A DNA stretch of 64,000 nucleotides from Streptococcus parasanguinis (GTDB lineage Bacteria > Bacillota > Bacilli > Lactobacillales > Streptococcaceae). This document shows, piece by piece, positions 51,032 through 59,047 of the stretch (within the stretch, counting starts at the first letter, position 1; each line of letters begins with the position of its first letter). The stretch lies in assembly GCF_032163505.1 (NCBI RefSeq), contig NZ_CP134147.1:1702501-1766500 (forward strand). The letters are read 5' to 3'. The position numbers and the translations under genes are program-made. The notes under the pieces were generated by a model, which worked only from the letters and a program-made list of their open reading frames with translations, made no database searches and was not told the DNA's origin.

Positions 51032-51499
51032 ATGAACCTAACTGAATTTTTAATCCAAGCGGTGGCCAGTTTGATTGCCATCATCACCTTTTTAATTGTC
51101 CTAAATGTGCAGCGCTCCATGTTGATTCCTGGAGGAATCCTCGGTATGGGCATCTGGCTACTCTACTATATCCTGAAAGGGCCTACCAATGTCATCGTTG
51201 CGACCTTTATCGCAGCCATTGTCGGCTCCTGTATCAGTCAGATTTTAAGTATCATTCTCAAGACGCCTGTCGTGGTCTTTATGTTGTCCATTCTCGCGCC
51301 CTTGGTTCCTGGATATATTTCCTATCGAACTACTTCCTTTTTTGTCAGTGGCCAATATCGTCAGGCAGTGACCAGCGTGACCCTGGTGGTTATTCTGGCC
51401 TTGGTGATCTCCATCGGGATGGCTAGTGGATCTGTCGTTTTGAAACTCTACCATTCTTATCGACGCTATCAAAAAAGAAAAATGACCAATGCTAACTAG
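51032..51499 (+). CDS. ThrE-type threonine/serine exporter, second subunit
   Basis: A 155-residue membrane protein with about five segments, matching the C-terminal half of ThrE (DUF3815): IPGGILGMGIWLLYYIL and LAPLVPGYISYRTTSFFVSG. Pairs with the preceding gene, 4 bp upstream. Repeat B5 follows in inverted orientation and may end the transcript. Confidence 0.87.
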   Translation: MNLTEFLIQAVASLIAIITFLIVLNVQRSMLIPGGILGMGIWLLYYILKGPTNVIVATFIAAIVGSCISQILSIILKTPVVVFMLSILAPLVPGYISYRTTSFFVSGQYRQAVTSVTLVVILALVISIGMASGSVVLKLYHSYRRYQKRKMTNAN

Positions 51500-51530
51500 C
51501 ATTTGTCATGTTGGTAACAAAGTCTTCTTA

Positions 51531-51667
51531 AAACTTTCCTTAGGTGAGCACGGACGTCAGCGAACTTCGTAGAAGTTCCATGACTTAGTTTTGGACCTAA
51601 GGTTCCAAAACTCCCGAGTGCTAGAAACAATAGTGTTTCTAGCACTTTTCTCACGGCGGAAAGTTTT
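51531..51667 (-). repeat. Family B intergenic structured element, short copy B5 (inverted)
   Basis: 137 bp on the minus strand: hairpin GTGCTAGAAACA-ctat-TGTTTCTAGCAC, hairpin AGTTTTGGA-accttagg-TCCAAAACT, arm GAACTTC-tac-GAAGTTC. The sequence beyond its 5' end (51672-51710) matches that of B6 and B7, so the element is longer than the end repeats suggest. Confidence 0.88.
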
Positions 51668-51788
51668 TGTATTTTCTTGATTCATTTTAACAATTGGAAC
51701 TCATTTTTATTTTTTGAAGAAAACTAAAAGTTTATGTACAATTGACTAAACTAAAGCTAAACCATTGATACAACTGAATTAGAAGCAT

Positions 51789-51823
51789 AAAGTACATTCT
51801 TTAAAAAGTGTACTTTATTTTTG
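51789..51823 (+). terminator. Terminator-like hairpin at island left edge
   Basis: AAAGTACA...TGTACTTT followed by ATTTTTG. No gene in 51500-51966 other than B5, so what it terminates is unclear; it may end transcription from thrE. Confidence 0.6.
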
Positions 51824-51863
51824 TTTTGTAAATTATTCTGAAACTACTTTCACATATTAAAAA

Positions 51864-51892
51864 TTGAATCTAAATTGCTGTAGGCCTATAAT
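51864..51892 (+). promoter_or_regulatory. Promoter of accessory island gene 51967
   Basis: TTGAAT (51864-51869), 17 bp, TATAAT (51887-51892). The leader holds a GAAAGGAG not followed by a usable start and a stem ATACTGT/ACAGTAT. Confidence 0.65.
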
Positions 51893-51966
51893 AAAGATAG
51901 GAATAATAAGAATTCTTCCTAGAAAGGAGTATACTGTATCATATGTGACAGTATTATAAATGAATC

Positions 51967-52152
51967 ATGAAAAAAATAATTACTATAGTACAGTGCATTT
52001 TGTTCCTCGTGTCTCCTTACATAGCTAGAGAACTATGCTTGATGAGTAAAAATCTGGTGGATAATATGTTCCTCACATTCTTTATCATGCTAACAATTTC
52101 TTTTTGGCTTGGTATTTGGAAGTTGGGAGATCTTGTGGGAAATCCAAAATAG
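51967..52152 (+). CDS. Small two-helix membrane protein (accessory island)
   Basis: A 61-residue hydrophobic protein: KKIITIVQCILFLVSPYIA and NMFLTFFIMLTISFWLGIW. It has a promoter, but the ribosome binding site before this ATG is weak and lies after an unusual hairpin, so translation may be controlled or poor. AT-rich, like its neighbours. Unknown function; similar small membrane proteins are often bacteriocin immunity proteins, but no bacteriocin is evident here. Confidence 0.45.
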   Translation: MKKIITIVQCILFLVSPYIARELCLMSKNLVDNMFLTFFIMLTISFWLGIWKLGDLVGNPK

Positions 52153-52174
52153 AAAGTAAAAAGTTGTGCTAGAG

Positions 52175-52483
52175 ATGAGATTTTTATTTATTTTAATTAT
52201 TAATACACCTTATTTCTTTTATTTAAAATGGAAGGATAAGCCTAAACAAAAAAATAAGTCCTTTTGTTATCTTTATAAGTTTTACATGATTTACTTGTGG
52301 TTTATCTTCATAATTTCCATAATGGCTATCGGTATTTTATCCCTTGGAATAGTAGCTGGTATGGGAAGAAAACTTCCGTTTGGTTTCTTTGTTTTATCTT
52401 TTTTATTTGTAGTTCTATTTAGTTTCTATATTTTTAGTATTCTAAAAGAGATAAAGGAATTAAAGCAAATAAAAGGTAAGTAA
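52175..52483 (+). CDS. Three-helix membrane protein (accessory island)
   Basis: A protein of about 102 residues: MRFLFILIINTPYFFYLKW, then a basic stretch (KDKPKQKNK), then YMIYLWFIFIISIMAIGILSLG and FFVLSFLFVVLFSFYIFSI, ending KEIKELKQIKGK. Start uncertain: ATG at 52175 or an in-frame GTG at 52166; no good ribosome binding site is seen for either. It follows the 61-residue ORF by 22 bp and may be translationally coupled to it. Unrecognised. Confidence 0.45.
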   Translation: MRFLFILIINTPYFFYLKWKDKPKQKNKSFCYLYKFYMIYLWFIFIISIMAIGILSLGIVAGMGRKLPFGFFVLSFLFVVLFSFYIFSILKEIKELKQIKGK

Positions 52484-52531
52484 ATAGATAGACGTAATCT
52501 AATTTGAATTGTCTTTATCTGGACTATACAT

Positions 52532-52865
52532 CAAAATAAACAAGAATAGGGAAAAGTCTTTAGGATCAAAAAACGCATAATATAGGTTTTGAAGAACCTT
52601 GATACTATGCGTTTTATTGAGGGGAGATTTACTTTATTTTCTCCTGAAATTGAGTTTTTACCTAGTATCGTTTTACTTCCGATTAGAGATAACAAATTTA
52701 TCAATGAATAGTAAGTGATATAATGCAAGTACAAATCCCCAGAAACTACCACGAAGAGAAAATTCTTGATGATTAAGAGGAAGCAAATCACGGTTTCCTA
52801 TATAGATGCATGTCAAAATCACAAATAGAATCCAAAATAAATCAGTCCATTTATATTTTGAAAAA
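52532..52865. repeat. 334-bp direct duplication, copy D1
   Basis: Nearly identical to 54234-54567, in the same orientation. It contains a terminator hairpin and almost all of the 68-residue minus-strand gene 52673-52879. The break lies within that gene's fifth codon region. Confidence 0.9.
52566..52616 (-). terminator. Terminator of small gene 52673
   Basis: AAAACGCATA/TATGCGTTTT with an inner AGGTT/AACCT stem; T-run on the minus strand. Copied in D2 near 54268-54318. Confidence 0.8.
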
Positions 52866-52879
52866 TATTTTTTTAGCAT
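52673..52879 (-). CDS. Small two-helix membrane protein, intact member of duplicated pair
   Basis: A 68-residue protein: basic start MLKKYFSKYKWTD, a helix LFWILFVILTCIYIG, a central NRDLLPLNHQEFSLRG, a second helix FWGFVLALYHLLFI, and a basic end. A ribosome binding site (AAGGTG) precedes the ATG. A second copy at 54358-54565 has lost its start. Unknown function; size and topology resemble immunity-type proteins, a guess only. Confidence 0.55.
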   Translation of the reverse strand: MLKKYFSKYKWTDLFWILFVILTCIYIGNRDLLPLNHQEFSLRGSFWGFVLALYHLLFIDKFVISNRK

Positions 52880-52959
52880 AAGAACACCTTCTTCCTTTAC
52901 TACATTAGTATTATATGATAAAATGTAAGCGAATACAAATAAAAAGGAGGATTGACCTT

Positions 52960-53136
52960 ATGAATGAAAAAAATCGTACATATTTTATTTGTGCAAGTAT
53001 TATTATTTCATCTATAATTTTAGGACTCTTTATTTATAACGGAATTTATAACGGATTTGACGTTTTGGGTCAATTTATACACGATGGCCTCAGGATAATT
53101 AGTAGTAATATTAGTAATACTAGTAGTATTAGATAG
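52960..53136 (+). CDS. Small single-helix membrane protein
   Basis: 58 residues: MNEKNRTYFICASIIISSII then LGLFIYNGIYNGFDVLGQFIH, ending with Ser/Asn repeats (ISSNISNTSSIR). AAAGGAGGA precedes the ATG at 52960, a strong signal. Divergent from 52673. A clear terminator follows. Unknown function. Confidence 0.6.
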   Translation: MNEKNRTYFICASIIISSIILGLFIYNGIYNGFDVLGQFIHDGLRIISSNISNTSSIR

Positions 53137-53158
53137 TTAATAGTAATAGAATTTAAAT

Positions 53159-53198
53159 AAAAAACGGTAATTTAGTGAATGCTGATTGCCGTTTTTTG
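53159..53198 (+). terminator. Terminator of small gene 52960
   Basis: AAAAAACGGTAA...TTGCCGTTTTTTG, loop about 15 nt. Confidence 0.8.
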
Positions 53199-53380
53199 TT
53201 TGCTAATTCCAATAACCATTGATAGTGTAAAAAAGAATGTAAATGTTTAACAAAAGATTTGACAAATGGAAAGATTAAGAGGATTAACAAGATAAAAATA
53301 ATTATTTTTTTTCATTGTAGTTCTCCTTTATTTTTTGTATGATTATATCAGAATGTTTTTAAAAAATGAAAGGGTTTTCT

Positions 53381-53668
53381 ATGGAAAATGATGTGTTTTT
53401 TGATTATTTTTTAAGATCACTTAGGTTTCATTTACGTGATAGGTGTAAGGATATTGGATTTATAAAGTTTTTTAAAGATGAAAATAATTGTTTTATTACT
53501 ATAGAGGATTATGTTTTGGAATCATTTGTAATATTGTCAAATATTTTGAGTGAGAAGAGGATTGTGTTTTCTTGTGGAATTATTTATAGTAAGGGGGTAG
53601 TTACTGGAGTAGAAGTATATATGAGTGTATTAGAGTTAGAAAGATTAAATAAATTGTTTAAAATATAG
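53381..53668 (+). CDS. Hypothetical AT-rich protein (accessory island)
   Basis: 95 residues, MENDVFFDYFLRSLRFHLRD..., soluble alpha/beta by appearance, with no membrane segment or signal. GAAAGGG precedes the ATG at 53381. Base and codon use (TTT, ATT, TTA) is far more AT-rich than that of the core genes, suggesting transfer. Unrecognised; the sequence before it (53200-53365) shows nothing else. Confidence 0.5.
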   Translation: MENDVFFDYFLRSLRFHLRDRCKDIGFIKFFKDENNCFITIEDYVLESFVILSNILSEKRIVFSCGIIYSKGVVTGVEVYMSVLELERLNKLFKI

Positions 53669-53725
53669 TTTTGAAGCATATTAAATTTTGTCGGACAATA
53701 ACGAAGCGGTCCTACTAGTCATTTT

Positions 53726-53793
53726 GAAAGCTGGATGACTTATCTAAGTCACCCAGCTTTCGAAAAAAGTCCTTGTTGTTCGAGGACTTTTTT
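53726..53793 (+). terminator. Two tandem terminators
   Basis: GAAAGCTGGATGACTTA/TAAGTCACCCAGCTTTC (53726-53761), immediately followed by AAAAAAGTCC...GGACTTTTTT (53763-53793). A double stop between the AT-rich ORF and the next. Confidence 0.85.
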
Positions 53794-53994
53794 ATGTATA
53801 TAAAGTTAAAAAAGATGGGATGTACAAAGCTATTCCCAAAATTTCCACCATTTTTTTATGTTCTAGTAGTAGGGTCTCATTCCTTACTGTCAGGGCTCCG
53901 ATCAGTTGCAACTGGCTGTTGCTTATCCAATCATGACGAAATATTAAAAAAGGCTTCCAACACTATTCAAGCAATTAAAAGTGGGAAAACTTAA
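53794..53994 (+). CDS. Uncertain small ORF with Gly-Cys-Cys motif
   Basis: About 66 codons, MYIKLKKMGCTKLFPKFPPF... then FYVLVVGSHSLLSG, VATGCCLSN and a Lys-rich helix. The first ATG is at the foot of a terminator; an inner ATG at 53815 is preceded only by AAAAAAG. It is followed by a terminator hairpin (54005-54028). It may be a peptide gene, a remnant or chance. Confidence 0.25.
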   Translation: MYIKLKKMGCTKLFPKFPPFFYVLVVGSHSLLSGLRSVATGCCLSNHDEILKKASNTIQAIKSGKT

Positions 53995-54004
53995 TCCGTT
54001 TAGA

Positions 54005-54028
54005 AAGATAAACATTTGTCTTTTTTCG
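54005..54028 (+). terminator. Terminator after ORF 53794
   Basis: AGATAA-acat-TTGTCT followed by TTTTTC; short but clean. Confidence 0.55.
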
Positions 54029-54078
54029 CACTTTTGCATCGTCTAAATTAACTATTAAATAGTGAAAGGGGGTAGTAA

Positions 54079-54226
54079 ATGGATAAAGTGATAAAAATCG
54101 TTGGCGTGTCTTAACTCTTTTATCGGTTGGCTTTTCGTCTTCTTCTATGAGACTGACCTAGTTTTTAGTGTCACAGTGCCTCAGATATGGACGATAGCCT
54201 ATGCTATAATATTTATACAAAGATAA
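54079..54226 (+). pseudogene. Frameshifted remnant of small membrane protein gene
   Basis: A strong AAAGGGGG precedes ATG 54079, which gives only MDKVIKIVGVS before a stop. Shifting frame after about nine codons gives CLNSFIGWLFVFFYETDLVF and onward to a stop at 54224-54226, a one-helix protein of about 48-50 residues. The good ribosome binding site on a broken frame points to recent decay. Confidence 0.5.
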
Positions 54227-54233
54227 TCAACAA

Positions 54234-54567
54234 CAAAATAAACAAGAATAGAGAAAAGTCTTTAGGATCAAAAAACGCATAATATTAGGTTTTGAAGAAC
54301 CTTGATACTATGCGTTTTATTGTGGGGAGATTCACTTTATTTCTCCTGAAATTGAGTTTTTACCTAGTATTGTTTTACTTCCGATTAGAGATAACAAATT
54401 TATCAATGAATAGTAAGTGATATAATGCAAGTACAAATCCCCAGAAACTACCACGAAGAGAGAATTCTTGATGATTAAGAGGAAGCAAATCACGGTTTCC
54501 TATATAGATGCATGTTAAAATCACAAATAGAATCCAAAATAAATCAGTCCATTTATATTTTGAAAAA
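54234..54567. repeat. 334-bp direct duplication, copy D2
   Basis: Copy of 52532-52865 with few differences. It carries the small gene without its first five codons and start, so this copy is a 5'-truncated pseudogene on the minus strand (about 54358-54565). It ends exactly at the A-tract of the MFS terminator. Confidence 0.9.
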
Positions 54568-54595
54568 AGACAAGGTGTTTTATCCTTGTCTTTTT
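54565..54595. terminator. MFS gene terminator, bidirectional
   Basis: AAGACAAGG-tgttttat-CCTTGTCTT with A-run before and T-run after. Confidence 0.8.
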
Positions 54596-54629
54596 CGTTT
54601 TACGTTTTAGTACTGCTTTTGTTTCAATG

Positions 54630-55886
54630 TCAATAAATGTGTTCTTTTTTGAGTATTCTATAGATTCGAGGTAACATTATCACGGTATAGATCAGGAGAG
54701 AAACACCTCCAAATATGAATATAAGACCTCCGTTTATGTCCTTTTGAAATAGATAAGTAAATACAATGGTACCGATCGGCATGATAGACGTATTTAGTGT
54801 GAACAAAGTACTCATTACTCTTCCTAAATAATTTGTTTCAATGCTACTTTGAAGATAGGTCATGACGACAATATTTAGAATAACAAGAGTGAATGCGATA
54901 ATTCCCATAAATAAACCGCCAACGGAAGAAATAATCACTTGGGTGTTAGTAGTTGCAAATGTAATACCCAAACCAACGATAGCGATGGTTAGAAGAAAAA
55001 GTGGAATGCGAATTCTATTAGAGAGAAGTGTGTTATTTTCTTTTTTGTCTGGCAGTAGCGACATTGACACACTGGCTAATAACATTCCAACCGCAGACAT
55101 TGTTTCTAGGATACCTACTGTTGCATTATCTAATAAGAGTTGCTCTTTGACTACAAATGGTACTCCAATGCTAATGGAAGTATAGAAAAAATTCAGTACA
55201 ACACTAACAAGAATAATATATTTGACAATCTGATTTTCTTTTAAGAATTGGATAATTTCTTTGACTCCATGTTGATGCTTTTCAATCTGTTTAATCTTAG
55301 CTTCTTTCACTTCGTGTTCATAGAAGAATTTCATGGTAAGTAAGACGCCTAAAGAAAGGATATTTGCAATGATTTCTATAAGAATAAAGCCTGAGAAGCC
55401 TAACCAATTATAAAGAATGACTCCAATAGCTGGGGAAAGCATGGTTGCGATAGCGATGGCGGTTTGTGTAACAGAACTTAATCGTTGAATTTTTTTATCG
55501 TTTACTAACTCGTGGATAGAAGCTGAATAACAAGTATCATTGATGTTAACTGTAATAGAGTGGAATATGACAAACGGGATTACTAGATATAAGATAGTAG
55601 ATGAATTCGTTAAAAAATAAAAAGCATAAAACAGAAGAAAGATTATAAGCCTAAAGATAAAATTATAAATTAAGATCTTTTTATGACGGTATCGGTCTAC
55701 TAAATTACCGATTGGAACCAAGAAAATCAAACTAACTAAAGGATAGATGATCATATTGATTCCAAAACTCATTGCGGATTTTGTTTGGTCCAGTAACATT
55801 AATCCTAAAGCAAAATTAAAAGCTTTTCCACTTAAGGAGCTAATAAAACTACTGATAAAGTCTTTAACGATTTGTCTATTAGACAT
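54630..55886 (-). CDS. MFS-type efflux transporter, possible ATT start
   Basis: A 418-residue major-facilitator transporter with about twelve membrane segments, in the MFS_3/Mef-like group: GLMLLDQTKSAMSFGINMIIYPLVSL, then GNLVDRYRHKKILI as the loop 2-3 motif. Probably drug or peptide export; the substrate is unknown. The ATG at 55886 has no ribosome binding site. A strong GGAGGGG (55916-55922) lies 5 nt before an in-frame ATT at 55910, which would add eight residues (I/M-KNLISDQ). AT-rich. In the accessory island with small membrane ORFs. Confidence 0.8.
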   Translation of the reverse strand: MSNRQIVKDFISSFISSLSGKAFNFALGLMLLDQTKSAMSFGINMIIYPLVSLIFLVPIGNLVDRYRHKKILIYNFIFRLIIFLLFYAFYFLTNSSTILYLVIPFVIFHSITVNINDTCYSASIHELVNDKKIQRLSSVTQTAIAIATMLSPAIGVILYNWLGFSGFILIEIIANILSLGVLLTMKFFYEHEVKEAKIKQIEKHQHGVKEIIQFLKENQIVKYIILVSVVLNFFYTSISIGVPFVVKEQLLLDNATVGILETMSAVGMLLASVSMSLLPDKKENNTLLSNRIRIPLFLLTIAIVGLGITFATTNTQVIISSVGGLFMGIIAFTLVILNIVVMTYLQSSIETNYLGRVMSTLFTLNTSIMPIGTIVFTYLFQKDINGGLIFIFGGVSLLIYTVIMLPRIYRILKKEHIY

Positions 55887-56256
55887 TTGATCACTTATTA
55901 AATTTTTAATATTAACCCCTCCATTCGTTTCAACATTGATTCGGTTATCTAATCCTATTCCATGTATTGTAAGGTATTCGGAATATTAGATAGACCATAA
56001 TTTTTGTTAATTAAGATTTTATCAATTATTCTAACAAAAGTATAATAAAAAATGTAAAAAATATTATATTTATGTTTACTCATTATATTTCTCTCTTGCT
56101 TTGACATTATCTAAATTGATAACTTCATACGTACCTCTTCTAATATAGGATATATTTTATAATCGTTAAAGTATTTCAAAATGAAACAGATTGATTTATT
56201 TTGCTTTTTATAGGCTTTACATTTATTCCAGTTGTTGATACTATTTATCATAACGC

Positions 56257-56285
56257 TTGACGTCGCTTTCAAACGGGAGTACAAT
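56257..56285 (+). promoter_or_regulatory. Promoter of small peptide gene 56335
   Basis: TTGACG (56257-56262), 17 bp, TACAAT (56280-56285). The DNA between the MFS gene and this (55925-56256) shows no supported gene. Confidence 0.75.
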
Positions 56286-56334
56286 AATATTGAGGACAAG
56301 ATGGTTAATCTCTTTTATTTAGGAGGTGTCAGAT

Positions 56335-56445
56335 ATGCAAATTTATTTTGTTTATTCTATTTTCTATCTATTATCACGCGTAGTAGCACTTGTAGTTCTA
56401 GCTTTTCTTATTAAGTTACTCATTGCTCGTTTAAAAAGAAACTAA
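56335..56445 (+). CDS. Small hydrophobic peptide, 36 residues
   Basis: MQIYFVYSIFYLLSRVVALV then VLAFLIKLLIARLKRN: one long hydrophobic helix with basic residues clustered at the C-terminus. Near-consensus promoter at 56257, TAGGAGGTG before the ATG, and a 9-bp stem terminator after the stop make a complete tiny transcription unit of about 190 nt. Type I toxins and membrane-active peptides look like this, but no antisense RNA is evident. A TPR protein gene follows. Confidence 0.6.
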   Translation: MQIYFVYSIFYLLSRVVALVVLAFLIKLLIARLKRN

Positions 56446-56455
56446 GTAACATTTT

Positions 56456-56482
56456 GCCCAAATAGTAGTTATTTGGGCTTTT
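56456..56482 (+). terminator. Terminator of small peptide gene
   Basis: GCCCAAATA-gtagt-TATTTGGGC then TTTT. Confidence 0.85.
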
Positions 56483-56588
56483 GCTATACTTTAGCCTAGT
56501 GGATTAAATTTATAAAGATAGGATTTAGCATATTCTTATTGAGTGATTTTATTTTATGAAGGTTGTTTATAGGTAAGGGGGAAAATAG

Positions 56589-57209
56589 ATGGTTTCTAAA
56601 ATTGATGTGGCTTGGGACTTGTTTCTGGAGGGAAAAACATCAGAAGCTAAAAAGTTGGTTGAACAAGATTTTTCCATTGATACCTGTACAGATTTTAGCC
56701 TTTTAAATCTGATGGGGTATTTATTATTGGCAGAAAAAGACTATGCCTCGTGTACCCGTATCTTTGAGAAATACATTTTATTAGCTCAACAAAATGAAGA
56801 CAAAGAACATGAACACATTGGATTACATCAATTAGCTATGATCTACAGAGATCAGGGTGATTTTCATAAGGCTTTAAAGCTCATTGAAGATGAAGAGAAG
56901 ATAATTGAAGAGCATTTTCCCAATGATAATCTAAAGAAAGCTATAAATAACTACGAACAAGGCTATGTGAGATTGAAATTAAACAATCTTGATGAAGCTC
57001 TTACATTCATGAATCTGTCACTGGAACAATCTTTAGAGACTGATGATGTGATTTCTCAGGCTTGTAGCTATAGAGGGTTAGGGGAAATTTATTTAGCCTT
57101 GGAAGATAAAGGATTAGCCAACACACATTTCAAACGAGCTATAGAACTTTTCGAAAGTGTTGGAGAGTTTGAAGGGGTAAAGGAAATTGAGGAATTGATT
57201 AATCGATGA
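56589..57209 (+). CDS. TPR-repeat protein without DNA-binding domain
   Basis: A 206-residue, all-helical protein with about four tetratricopeptide repeats: LLNLMGYLLLAEKDYASCTRIFEKYI, GLHQLAMIYRDQGDFHKALKLIEDEE, GYVRLKLNNLDEALTFMNLSLE and GLGEIYLALEDKGLANTHFKRAIELF. Similar TPR arrays bind peptide signals in Rap/Rgg/PlcR-type regulators, but no helix-turn-helix is present. AAGGGGGAAAA precedes the ATG. It lies just after a hydrophobic-peptide gene; any link between the two is unproven. Confidence 0.7.
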   Translation: MVSKIDVAWDLFLEGKTSEAKKLVEQDFSIDTCTDFSLLNLMGYLLLAEKDYASCTRIFEKYILLAQQNEDKEHEHIGLHQLAMIYRDQGDFHKALKLIEDEEKIIEEHFPNDNLKKAINNYEQGYVRLKLNNLDEALTFMNLSLEQSLETDDVISQACSYRGLGEIYLALEDKGLANTHFKRAIELFESVGEFEGVKEIEELINR

Positions 57210-57384
57210 TTTTGCATTTAGATTTTGTCATTAGTTTGCTTAAATAAAGTACATAATTGACATGATTAGCTCAAAAAATTTTTTTGTTACTAAAGTAATC
57301 GCTTCACTTATCTTAAAATAGTTTTTCTCCATTCAAACTAATGCAAAATAATATTCGTTTTTCAATTTCTCTAAGTGTTATCGC

Positions 57385-57412
57385 TTGCATTTTTACTTAA
57401 AAGGAATACAAT
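57385..57412 (+). promoter_or_regulatory. Promoter of small gene 57455
   Basis: TTGCAT (57385-57390), 16 bp, TACAAT (57407-57412). The region 57210-57384 shows nothing else. Confidence 0.65.
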
Positions 57413-57454
57413 GATAGTGAAAAAACAAATCCTTTAAAGTATGCGAGGTGCTGT

Positions 57455-57688
57455 ATGATGATAAGCAAGTATATCAAGTATCTTCCTTGGATGATCCTAG
57501 GAACCCTCTCCTCCTATCTATTAGCAACTGATTATGCCCGCAATTCATTTGACTTGTTCTATCTGACCTTGAACTTTACGATTGTGTACATCGCTTTAAT
57601 CGTCTTCTACGAAAAAGTTCTAAGAGACAAATGCAAAGAACTCTTCATACGAATCATGAGCAATCCTAAAAAAAATAAGCAAGGATAA
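57455..57688 (+). CDS. Small two-helix membrane protein
   Basis: 77 residues: MMISKYIKYLPWMILGTLSS with helix WMILGTLSSYLLATDYA, a second helix LNFTIVYIALIVFYEKV, and a basic tail (MSNPKKNKQG). GCGAGGTG precedes the ATG. It has its own promoter and terminator. Less AT-rich than the island proper, so it may belong to the core. Unknown function. Confidence 0.6.
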   Translation: MMISKYIKYLPWMILGTLSSYLLATDYARNSFDLFYLTLNFTIVYIALIVFYEKVLRDKCKELFIRIMSNPKKNKQG

Positions 57689-57694
57689 GAGTTG

Positions 57695-57719
57695 AAAAGC
57701 CATCTAAGGATGGCTTTTT
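57695..57719 (+). terminator. Terminator of small gene 57455
   Basis: AAAGCCATC-taag-GATGGCTTT, then TTC. Confidence 0.85.
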
Positions 57720-57874
57720 CTTATAGATTCTCTATTTTTCTTTGAAACATTGCAAAATCGGTCCCGAGAATGATTTCCTTGCTGATCTAGCTTTTTCAAA
57801 GGAGTTTTACCCTTAAATATGGTAAAATAGTAACGAAATATACTAGTAGATATCAAATAAAAAAGAGGTTAAGA

Positions 57875-59047
57875 ATGACAATTGGGATTGATAAGATTGG
57901 TTTTGCGACGAGCCCTTATGTCTTGCGTTTAGAAGATTTGGCCGCTGCTCGTGATACCGATCCCGAAAAACTGAGCAAGGGTCTTCTCTTAAAAGAACAA
58001 AGCGTGGCACCGATCACAGAAGACATCGTCACATTGGCTGCTACTGCAGCAGATGATATTTTAACAGACGAAGATAAAGAAGCGATCGACATGGTGATTC
58101 TTGCGACAGAATCTGGAATTGACCAGAGTAAGGCTGCTGCTGTGTTTGTCCATGGCTTACTAGACATCCAGCCTTTCGCCCGCTCTTTTGAGATGAAAGA
58201 AGCCTGCTATGCTGCGACTGCTGCCTTGGATTATGCTAAACTCCATGTTGAAAAATTCCCACAGAGTAAGGTTTTGGTCATTGCCAGTGACATTGCTAAA
58301 TACGGAATTGGGACTCCTGGTGAACCAACACAAGGTGCCGGAGCGGTTGCCATGCTAATCAGCCAAAATCCTCGTATTCTATCTTTTAACGATGATAATG
58401 TTGCCCAAACACGCGATGTCATGGATTTTTGGCGTCCAAATTACGCGACAACTCCCTTCGTGAATGGGATTTATTCAACGCAACAATATCTAGATTCTCT
58501 GAAAACAACCTGGGCGGAATACCAGAAACGGACTGGTCTTGCCTTGACAGACTTTGCAGCTGTCTGCTTCCACTTGCCTTATCCGAAATTAGCTCTCAAG
58601 GGCTTGAAAAAAATCCTGGATAAGTCAGTATCAGAAGAGAAAAAAGACCAATTACAATACAACTTTGATCAATCGATTCTATACAGCCAACGCGTGGGAA
58701 ATATCTACACTGGATCTCTTTTCCTAGGCTTGCTGTCACTACTGGAAAATCAACCCCAACTCAAAGCTGGGGACCGAATCGCCCTCTTTAGCTATGGAAG
58801 TGGAGCGGTTTCTGAGATCTTTAGTGCCAATCTCGTTCCTGGTTTTGAGCAACTCTTAGATCACAAACGCATGGAAAAACTGGACCAACGTACGGTTCTT
58901 AGTGTTGCTGACTACGAACGACTCTTTTATGAGGAAGTAGATCTAGATCCTAGTGGCAATCAAGTGTTTGAGCCTGCTACGCATCAAACTTTTGCTTTGA
59001 CAGAGATCAAGGAACACCAGCGCACTTACCAGAAAGTAGAAAAATAA
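57875..59047 (+). CDS. mvaS: Hydroxymethylglutaryl-CoA synthase
   Basis: A 390-residue HMG-CoA synthase, committing step into the mevalonate route to isoprenoids. Catalytic Glu near ILATESGIDQSKAAA, active Cys in FEMKEACYAATAAL, His in AVCFHLPYPKLA. AAAAGAGG precedes the ATG. The stop overlaps the start of mvaA by one base (TAATG), so the two are coupled. Confidence 0.95.
   Translation: MTIGIDKIGFATSPYVLRLEDLAAARDTDPEKLSKGLLLKEQSVAPITEDIVTLAATAADDILTDEDKEAIDMVILATESGIDQSKAAAVFVHGLLDIQPFARSFEMKEACYAATAALDYAKLHVEKFPQSKVLVIASDIAKYGIGTPGEPTQGAGAVAMLISQNPRILSFNDDNVAQTRDVMDFWRPNYATTPFVNGIYSTQQYLDSLKTTWAEYQKRTGLALTDFAAVCFHLPYPKLALKGLKKILDKSVSEEKKDQLQYNFDQSILYSQRVGNIYTGSLFLGLLSLLENQPQLKAGDRIALFSYGSGAVSEIFSANLVPGFEQLLDHKRMEKLDQRTVLSVADYERLFYEEVDLDPSGNQVFEPATHQTFALTEIKEHQRTYQKVEK

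Noticed and set aside
56111..56414. Overlapping 60-62-codon frames on both strands
   Set aside because: AT-rich, no ribosome binding site; they clash with the better-supported promoter and ORF at 56257-56445.
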